From the NCBI GenBank assembly GCA_035570055.1, contig DATMLM010000026.1, positions 27,936 through 91,935 on the forward strand: a stretch of 64,000 bases of DNA, read 5' to 3'. The DNA comes from DASRDS01 sp035570055 (GTDB taxonomy: Bacteria; Gemmatimonadota; Gemmatimonadetes; Gemmatimonadales; Gemmatimonadaceae). Below, in pieces: positions 57,972-64,000 of this stretch (its first letter is position 1; each line of letters starts with the position of its first letter). Below the pieces are notes generated by a model that was not told the DNA's origin, did no database searches, and worked only from the letters and a program-made list of their open reading frames with translations. The position numbers and the translations under genes are program-made.

Positions 57972-58042
57972 AGCGACGATCGTGGGACCCTGCGACGATC
58001 ATGGGACTCTGCGACGATCGTGGGACCCTGCGACGGTCGTGC
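57972..58042. repeat. tandem 19-bp repeat, about 3.7 copies
   Basis: Units of TGCGACGATCGTGGGACCC follow each other at 57972, 57991, 58010 and 58029 (last one partial), with one to three changes per copy. Each contains CGACGATCG, partly palindromic. The array fills the gap between two outer-membrane protein genes, 48-118 bases before the second start codon. Confidence 0.85.
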
Positions 58043-58089
58043 CTGATTGCCGCCGCGAAGCGAGCGGCACATGCGATAGATTTCAGCGC

Positions 58090-58689
58090 ATGCGTGTAAC
58101 TCGGTTCGCAGTACTCGCTGCTATCGCCACGATTGCCGCCCAGGCCACGGCACAGATCCCGGTGTCGCTCGACCTCGGCACGGGCCCGTCGTTTCAGTTC
58201 GGACAACTGAAGACGAACACCGCGACGCCGGGATTCAATGGGTTATTGGGCCTGCACTATACCGCACCATTCATCCCGATCAGCGTGCGACTCGAAGGTC
58301 TGTACGACGAGTACGACCACACGAGCAACTACCTCGGCGCGCAGCAAATCTGGGCGATCTCGGGGAACGCGATCTGGTCGTTCCCCAACTCGCCGCAGGG
58401 AATCATTCCGTACGTGCTCGCGGGCGGCGGATACTATCACACGTCCGAGAACCTGCGAGCCAAGGCCGCTGTCGGCCCATCACCCACGGTGCCGACGCTG
58501 ACCGCCGCACACTTCGGCCTGGATGGCGGCGCAGGAGCGCGATACCGCCTGTTCGGCGTAGGCCCCGGCATCGGGATCGGCGTATTCGCCGAGGCGCGCT
58601 ATCTGTATTATTTCGGCCCGCACGCCAATGCATCGATGTTGCCGCTCGTGTTCGGCATCTCGTTCCCGACGGTCACCGCAGAACGCTAG
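58090..58689 (+). CDS. small outer-membrane beta-barrel protein
   Basis: A 199-residue protein with signal peptide (VTRFAVLAAIATIAAQATAQ). Strand-like blocks are VSLDLGTGPSFQFGQL, GLLGLHYTAPFIPISVRLEGLY, IIPYVLAGGGYYHTSEN and GVFAEARYLYYFGP, ending LPLVFGISF. It is a probable eight-stranded barrel. ATG 58090 begins the signal peptide; an upstream frame runs through the tandem repeats and is rejected. The stop overlaps the stop of the convergent receptor gene (CTAG). Confidence 0.82.
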   Translation: MRVTRFAVLAAIATIAAQATAQIPVSLDLGTGPSFQFGQLKTNTATPGFNGLLGLHYTAPFIPISVRLEGLYDEYDHTSNYLGAQQIWAISGNAIWSFPNSPQGIIPYVLAGGGYYHTSENLRAKAAVGPSPTVPTLTAAHFGLDGGAGARYRLFGVGPGIGIGVFAEARYLYYFGPHANASMLPLVFGISFPTVTAER

Positions 58690-61600
58690 CGCGGCCCGCC
58701 GCCCCCGCCGCCCTGGCGCGGCTCTTTGATCGAGGCCGGCACCTTCTTCCATTGGTCCGGGGTCAGGATGGCCTGAGCCTGGGTCAGCGCCGTGCGGCTC
58801 ATGCCGCGCGCCTCCAGGAGCTCGGGTCGCAACAGTGACATGAGCGTACCCGGATCGGGATTGTTGCCGAGCTTCGCCAGTTGTGTCGACACATGGCCCT
58901 TCAGTGTCGCGATTTGCTCTTTGAGCGAGTCAGAGGCCGTGGTCAGCTTGCCGACTTCGTCAGGCGTGAGCGCGAGTGTGTCCTTGAGCTCCAAAATCTG
59001 GTCGAACGGATTCGGGAACCGGTCCGCGAACCGCTGCGCGATCTGATCGGCGAGCGAGATCGGCTGAGCGCCGGCGCCAGCACCGCCCTCTGGTCCGCCG
59101 GGCCGGCCGCCGTCGCCACGGCCGCCGCCGCCGAACATGTTGCGGAGATCCGTGACGTCGCCAAAGGCGAAGCGCGCTTGGAACACGAGCTGGAACGGTG
59201 CGGCGAATGCACCGTACGCGCTATATGGCTGGCCGAAATGCTGGTTCACCTGATAGATGAACCGGTTGTTGGTCTCGTCGTACCCTTTGACGTAGAGCAA
59301 CACGTTGTCGGGCGGAAATGACTGGCCCCACCCGGCGAGGTGATTCGGACCGTGCACGAGCTCATCGAGCCCGGTGAGCGAATTGACGGCCAGGAGCGAC
59401 AGCGTCAGCCGCCGGTCGAGCCCGAAGTACGCGGGGCGATAGTTGAACTGCAGATCCAGCGCCGGCGCCCATGGGCCGTCGCAGCTGTTGCGACCCGCGA
59501 CCTGGCCCAGCTGGCTCGAGAGGCAATCGCGAATGCGCGACGATGAGCTGTTGAGCAGCGCCTTGAGCGGCGCGGCATACGCGCTGTCGTACGTCGGCAG
59601 TTGCGCGGGATTGAACACGAACGCGCGATCGTTCCGCGTCCCATCGCCGTTGATGTCTTGATTGACGATCGGCGTGTACGGCGTGCCGGAGTTGAGTCGT
59701 CCGATCGACGTGATCTCGAACGAGGGGGTGACCGGCCAGGTCAAGGTGCCGATGAACTGGTGCATGCGCTGCAGGTCGCTCGTGCCCCACCCCACGTCGT
59801 TGGGATTCCCGCCCGTCGTCGAGGAACTGAAGCCGTACGACGCCGACCCGCCGGAGAACGATGACTGGTCACGCGCGTGCTGATACGTGTACGCCAACGA
59901 GTACGCGATCCCGCGCAGGGTGAAGCCATTGATCGCGACCGTGACCTGGTGCGTCTCCGACTGGAGCCGTGAATTGATGTCCCAGACCTGACCGAATGCC
60001 CCGTACTTCCGCGATCCGACGTAGCTGACCGCGCCCGTCGTCGGGTCGATATCGGAGCTATAGACCGGGCGATTGCCTTCGTCGCGGAGATACAGCGCGG
60101 GCGTCGTATTGAGATTGGCATCGGTCACGCCGAACAGCGCGACGCCGCGCGCATACGAGTAGTCGACCGAGCCGTTCACGGTGCCGAACAGCCGCTTCTG
60201 TATGCCGAGCGATCCGCGCCACGCGCGCGGCGACTCGAAGTCGCGATCAAAGCCGGCGACCTGTCTCAAGGGCACGCTGTCGCCGAACGTCCCGACGCCG
60301 TTGTTGCACGACGTCGGAATCGGCGTCGATCCGTTCAAGTATCCGCCCCATCCCGCGGTCGTGTTGAACGGCACGCCCGGGCCAATGCAAATGAGCTGCG
60401 ACTCGCCGCTCGAGAGACCATTCTCGGACTGCGCCGAGGAGAAGAGCGACAATGGCGCGTTGGCCCTGAACTCGCCGAATCCACCGCGTATCACCGCCGC
60501 CGGTGGCCCATTGGGATTGCGCACGAAGTACGTGAAGCCGATGCGCGGACTGGCGTGGAGCTCTGACGGCCAGTAGTTCGTGTTCAGTCCGAACAAATGG
60601 TCGACTTGGGCGTTTTCGTCCGGAGCGCCCGTGTATTCTGTACCCTCGACCCGCACGCCGTATGTCAGCTGCAGCGGAGACCACGGGACCCACGTGTCGC
60701 CCAGGTACACCGCACCACTGGTCGACCCGGCGTGATAGGCGTTGGCGTTGAACGAACGCGTGAATGTCGCCGCCTGGTTTGAATCGAACGCCGCCAGCGA
60801 GTTGTACGTGTAGATCCCGTTCACGCCGAAGTTGTACAGCTGCGACGAGCGCCCGAGGTCGAACAGCATGCCGAGTCGAACACGGTGGCCGCCTCGTGGA
60901 GAGAGCCACGACACCTCGTCGGTCGACTCCCAGAGATCGGTGTAGCCGGACTGTGGGAGCCCCGGATTGCCGCCGAAGCCGAACGTCGTGATGCCGGTCG
61001 ACGTGGAGGTCGTCTCGGGCAAGACGTTGACGCGTCCGGCGAGGCCGCTCAGGTATGGGCTCGTCGACTGATAGTCACGCTGCCCGTACGTGCGGACCTC
61101 GTTGATGAAATTGCCGGGCAAATGCGTGGTGAGAGACGCGAAGATCCCGCCGCCCGCGCCGTCGAGATGGCCGCCGGCCGTCGGGATCGTGTACGGGCTC
61201 ACGCGCTGCCCGTCTTGCAACCGCCCACGGAAATCGCCGCGCACGACCAGCGAGTTGTTGTCGCCGATGAGAAAATCGAGCCGCTCGAATGCCGCGAGAT
61301 TATCGACCGACCGCGAGTCGGGCACGAGCGCGTTCGTGATCGGCACGCCCTTCTGTTGCAACGCCCTGAGAAAGGTCGTCACGGTGCTCTGCGGAACGCC
61401 GAGCTGCGCGAGCGTCGCCGGATCGTCGTTCGCGAGATCCACGAGATCGTCCGCGCGACGACTCAGGTTGAAGGCGCTGAACGTGAAGATGTGGTCGACC
61501 ATGAGCGGTCCGCCGACGCCGCCCGACAGTTGGTTTTGATTGCGGAGCTGACTGAAGGCGCTCGGTCCCTGCTCGCCGAACGCCAGCGATGGGTTCCGGA

Positions 61601-62345
61601 AGTAGTAGCCGAACGACCCACTCGGCACGTTCGTCCCGCCACGGGTCGTCGATGCGACCTGGCCGCCCGTGAATTGCCCACGGGCGACGTCGTACGTGTT
61701 CGTGATCACGCGCGTGTTGCGAATGGCCTCGGACGGGATGGCCGAACCGCTGAACGTGGTCCCGTCGAGCGTCACGCTGTTGAGCGTCGGCCGCTGGCCC
61801 GCGACGGAGAACGACGACGCGGTCGTGTCGGTCGAGCCGATGCCGACGACGCCGGGAGCGAGCGTCGCGATCGTGTTCGGGTCCGTGGCGTCGATCGGCA
61901 ACCGCTCGAGCTGCTGCGGCGTCATCGAGCGACCCGTGCCACCCGCATCCCCGCGCGGCTGATTGCGACGCGCGGTGGTGCGCACCGTGGAGAGCGTCGG
62001 GATCGATGTCCCGAGCTGAATGTTCGCGACGAGCCGGTCTTCGTCGGCCTGGCGGCTGAGCATGAGGCGCGACGGCTGATAGCCGACAAAGCGCGCCTCG
62101 ACGCGATAATTTCCGCCGCCGTCGGGGAAGACGACCGTGTAACGACCGTCAGAGTTCGTCGTCGCGTTGCGGCCGATCTGTGTCTCGGTCGAGACAACAC
62201 GAATGCTCACACCTGGAACGGGATGACCGTCGGGTGACGTGACTTGTCCAGTGATGATGTCCGTGGACACGCCCACCTGCGCCCGGATTACCGCCGGGAT
62301 CAGCGCGAGCACGGCAATCCAGAAGTGACGTGATGACATGGGCAT
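58686..62345 (-). CDS. TonB-dependent receptor-like protein with C-terminal LTPDQ-type tail
   Basis: A 1219-residue outer-membrane protein (Oar/CarboxypepD_reg type). After the signal peptide come a regulatory-like domain (about 28-110, GQVTSPDGHPVPGVSIRVV), a plug region (about 125-240) and a long barrel (about 250-1080) ending FQLVFQARFAFGD. The C-terminus then adds a Gly-rich linker and about 100 helical residues with LALTPDEVGKL and ILTPDQWKKVP, like Spy/CpxP. TAAAGT lies eight bases before an in-frame ATG at 62339, which may be the real start. The substrate is unknown. Confidence 0.85.
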   Translation of the reverse strand: MPMSSRHFWIAVLALIPAVIRAQVGVSTDIITGQVTSPDGHPVPGVSIRVVSTETQIGRNATTNSDGRYTVVFPDGGGNYRVEARFVGYQPSRLMLSRQADEDRLVANIQLGTSIPTLSTVRTTARRNQPRGDAGGTGRSMTPQQLERLPIDATDPNTIATLAPGVVGIGSTDTTASSFSVAGQRPTLNSVTLDGTTFSGSAIPSEAIRNTRVITNTYDVARGQFTGGQVASTTRGGTNVPSGSFGYYFRNPSLAFGEQGPSAFSQLRNQNQLSGGVGGPLMVDHIFTFSAFNLSRRADDLVDLANDDPATLAQLGVPQSTVTTFLRALQQKGVPITNALVPDSRSVDNLAAFERLDFLIGDNNSLVVRGDFRGRLQDGQRVSPYTIPTAGGHLDGAGGGIFASLTTHLPGNFINEVRTYGQRDYQSTSPYLSGLAGRVNVLPETTSTSTGITTFGFGGNPGLPQSGYTDLWESTDEVSWLSPRGGHRVRLGMLFDLGRSSQLYNFGVNGIYTYNSLAAFDSNQAATFTRSFNANAYHAGSTSGAVYLGDTWVPWSPLQLTYGVRVEGTEYTGAPDENAQVDHLFGLNTNYWPSELHASPRIGFTYFVRNPNGPPAAVIRGGFGEFRANAPLSLFSSAQSENGLSSGESQLICIGPGVPFNTTAGWGGYLNGSTPIPTSCNNGVGTFGDSVPLRQVAGFDRDFESPRAWRGSLGIQKRLFGTVNGSVDYSYARGVALFGVTDANLNTTPALYLRDEGNRPVYSSDIDPTTGAVSYVGSRKYGAFGQVWDINSRLQSETHQVTVAINGFTLRGIAYSLAYTYQHARDQSSFSGGSASYGFSSSTTGGNPNDVGWGTSDLQRMHQFIGTLTWPVTPSFEITSIGRLNSGTPYTPIVNQDINGDGTRNDRAFVFNPAQLPTYDSAYAAPLKALLNSSSSRIRDCLSSQLGQVAGRNSCDGPWAPALDLQFNYRPAYFGLDRRLTLSLLAVNSLTGLDELVHGPNHLAGWGQSFPPDNVLLYVKGYDETNNRFIYQVNQHFGQPYSAYGAFAAPFQLVFQARFAFGDVTDLRNMFGGGGRGDGGRPGGPEGGAGAGAQPISLADQIAQRFADRFPNPFDQILELKDTLALTPDEVGKLTTASDSLKEQIATLKGHVSTQLAKLGNNPDPGTLMSLLRPELLEARGMSRTALTQAQAILTPDQWKKVPASIKEPRQGGGGGGPR

Positions 62346-62390
62346 CTACTTTACACGCCACGTCGTCGTAACGTTGGCGCGCGCTACGTC

Positions 62391-64000
62391 TTACGAATGA
62401 TCTAGTAAGATGACCGTGACACGATCCGCGCCCGCGCGCTTGAGCCAGGCGATCAGCTCGCCGACCTTCCATGGCGGATAGATGCCCGACGCACCCTCGA
62501 TATGACGTCGAAGCACCAGCTCGTTGCCATTCTGCGTGTACGATGATTCGTACGTGCCAAATGGGCTGATCGCCGAGAGGCTTGGCGGGAGGCGGGCGTG
62601 CCACCCGTCCGGCAGCGTGACACGCGCCTCGTACGTCATGTTGAGATGACCGAGGACTTTGCTCGCATCGATCGGAAACCGCCGCTGCGGCGCCGCCTCC
62701 AGCTGACTCGCGGTCTGACTCAGCGTGTTCCCACCGAAGGGTACGGTGAGCACATCGGTGGATCCGGACTGCGACGTTGCCTGTCCGTGGCGAATCAGCA
62801 CCGAGACCTTGGGCTCGGCCTCGACATCTTTGCCGTTGAACGCAACGATACTGTCGCCTTCCGCGCCGGGATACACGTGCTGCGCCATCGCGCGCATCGC
62901 GTTCGCGCGCTGCGCGGAGTCGAACCGCTCCGGCATCATTGCCCGCATGCCGTCGGCAGTCGTGCCGGTCGCGCGCTCCTCGAGACGGCCATCGAAGATC
63001 CCGTCCGTCGACAACCGCCCCGTGAGGTGCGTCTCCAGTCGATTCGCGTCCGGTGGATCGGCCGGCAGCGTGACCTCTTCCGTGCGGCCGTCTTTGTGCA
63101 CGACGAGCGCGAACTGCGATTCGTCGGCGTACGGAAGCTCGCCGAGCGGCGTCACGCCGGATGTGAGGTCCGTGTACTCGTACGTGCCGTTCCGCTTGAT
63201 CGCGGCGATCGCGTGGTCGAACTGGCCAATCGTGGGCATGGCCCGGTCGACGTAGCCACCCGCGTTGAGCAGGACCGGGTACGCTTCGACGCCGAGCACG
63301 CCAAGGGCGGCGACGAACAGTGTTGCTTTGTCCTTGCAGTCCCCGAATCCCGTGGAAATGACGGAGTCCGGTGACCGCGGTTGGAATCCACCGATGCCGA
63401 GCGAGATCGAGACGTAGCGGATGTCCTGCGCGACCCAGCGGTGGATCGCGCGCAGCGAGTCCTCGAACGTCTTCGCGTTGGCCACGAGCGCGTGGACCGT
63501 GTCGCGAAGCTCTTGCGACGGAGCGTAACGGTCCTTCGCCAGTCCGGCGTACCAGCGGCCGATGTCCGACCACGCGCCGGGCGCGGCGATGTAGATGGTC
63601 TCGTCCAAGTCGTTCGAGTCGGCGGCGAACATCTCGCGCTTGACCCAGGGCACATCCTTTGTCGCCCAGAGGTATTGCGTGCGGTTGTCCGACGTCTTCT
63701 GCGAGCGCGCGAACGGGAGGTTTCGCTCCTCGATCCGGAGCTTCATGTCCTTCGGCGCGTCGACCAGGAAGCGCGACCGTCGGACGGTCGTCCCCGCCGT
63801 CACGCTCCATGACGTGAAGAAGTCACCGGCGCGGAACGGCTTCAGCTCCTCTCGAGTGTACGAGTAGTCGACGAGCGTCCCGACGGCGACGCCGCGCAGC
63901 GACAGGCGCAGCACCTTGCGGTTCACGTAGACCGGCGACGACATCTCCGCCGGGATGTCGGACTCCTGCGTCTGCGCCGGTTGGTCGCTCACGACTTCGC
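62391..64000 (-). CDS. DUF3857/transglutaminase-like protein (5' partial)
   Basis: At least 533 residues; the frame stays open to the window edge, so the start is outside. The N-terminal part visible (to about 130) is the DUF3857 beta domain. The transglutaminase-like core follows: Cys in STGFGDCKDKATLF, His in GQFDHAIAAI and Asp in YEYTDLTSG. The C-terminal 200 residues are a beta-rich DUF3858-like region. Such proteins are usually exported and of unknown substrate in Bacteroidota and Gemmatimonadota. It lies 45 bases upstream of the receptor gene on the same strand. Confidence 0.88.
   Translation of the reverse strand, partial: EVVSDQPAQTQESDIPAEMSSPVYVNRKVLRLSLRGVAVGTLVDYSYTREELKPFRAGDFFTSWSVTAGTTVRRSRFLVDAPKDMKLRIEERNLPFARSQKTSDNRTQYLWATKDVPWVKREMFAADSNDLDETIYIAAPGAWSDIGRWYAGLAKDRYAPSQELRDTVHALVANAKTFEDSLRAIHRWVAQDIRYVSISLGIGGFQPRSPDSVISTGFGDCKDKATLFVAALGVLGVEAYPVLLNAGGYVDRAMPTIGQFDHAIAAIKRNGTYEYTDLTSGVTPLGELPYADESQFALVVHKDGRTEEVTLPADPPDANRLETHLTGRLSTDGIFDGRLEERATGTTADGMRAMMPERFDSAQRANAMRAMAQHVYPGAEGDSIVAFNGKDVEAEPKVSVLIRHGQATSQSGSTDVLTVPFGGNTLSQTASQLEAAPQRRFPIDASKVLGHLNMTYEARVTLPDGWHARLPPSLSAISPFGTYESSYTQNGNELVLRRHIEGASGIYPPWKVGELIAWLKRAGADRVTVILLDHS

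Noticed and set aside
57972..58042. CRISPR array
   Set aside because: Repeats are contiguous with no spacers, only 19 bp long, and no cas genes are nearby.
62149..63810. 553-codon frame in another minus-strand phase over the transglutaminase gene
   Set aside because: Overlaps both the DUF3857/transglutaminase frame and the receptor start; no motif found, whereas the chosen frame has a full Cys-His-Asp set.

Overview
The window is about 64 kb of GC-rich bacterial chromosome, densely packed with genes, mostly in ATGA/GTGA-overlapping operons. ADOP-type ABC permeases, paired M16 proteases, an M13 metallopeptidase, a BlaI/M56 pair and a large TonB-dependent receptor together suggest Gemmatimonadota, or failing that Acidobacteriota. 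This is an inference from gene content; no rRNA is present. No insertion sequence, prophage, CRISPR array or rRNA gene was seen.

Layout: 1-11.8 kb holds a MacB-like export cluster (two ATPases, three ADOP permeases, one small membrane protein) ending in an NtrC/NtrY-type two-component pair. 11.8-15.0 kb holds a BlaI repressor with a perfect palindrome on its start codon, an M56 (BlaR1-like) membrane protease and a secreted protein that shares its repeats. 15-31.5 kb holds housekeeping and envelope genes: a YheT hydrolase, an ArsC-like protein, an ABC-F ATPase, a TPR protein, an M13 peptidase, a CPBP protease, a beta-barrel protein, MurB, an M16 pair, a methyltransferase and two membrane proteins. 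31.5-38.3 kb is a complete minus-strand histidine operon, hisG-D-C-H-A-B-F-N-IE. It is preceded by a leader peptide with seven His codons in ten, a competing antiterminator and an intrinsic terminator touching the hisG start codon: a full attenuator. 38.4-43.7 kb holds a blue-copper lipoprotein, a Wzc-like protein without a P-loop, an ATP-dependent DNA ligase, an altered HD-domain protein and a truncated globin.

43.8-47.7 kb is the most unusual region. It encodes RtcB RNA ligase, a Ro60/TROVE protein and several tRNA-like RNAs. Upstream of the Ro60 gene lie a tRNA-Arg(ACG), then a tRNA-shaped RNA whose anticodon loop is replaced by a Y-RNA-like Ro60-binding module, then a second Y-like element with an intrinsic terminator. 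Between the Ro60 and rtcB genes, on the opposite strand, is a tRNA-Leu-like RNA with a GGC anticodon, an 8-nt T-loop, a 24-bp inverted repeat that can unfold it, and its own terminator. I read this as a Ro60-Y RNA-RtcB RNA repair/quality-control locus with an apparently new tRNA/Y-RNA architecture.

48-64 kb holds a TetR regulator, an MmsA/alcohol dehydrogenase pair, an alpha/beta hydrolase, an SDR/sigma-factor pair, ispG, a cold-shock gene with a long leader and palindromic promoter, two small outer-membrane proteins, a TonB-dependent receptor with a periplasmic helical tail, and a partial DUF3857/transglutaminase protein.

Across the window many monocistronic or divergent genes have a TANNNT-like -10 box only 5-9 nt before the start codon, and three divergent pairs share overlapping CATG start codons. 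This suggests widespread leaderless transcription from compact bidirectional promoters.
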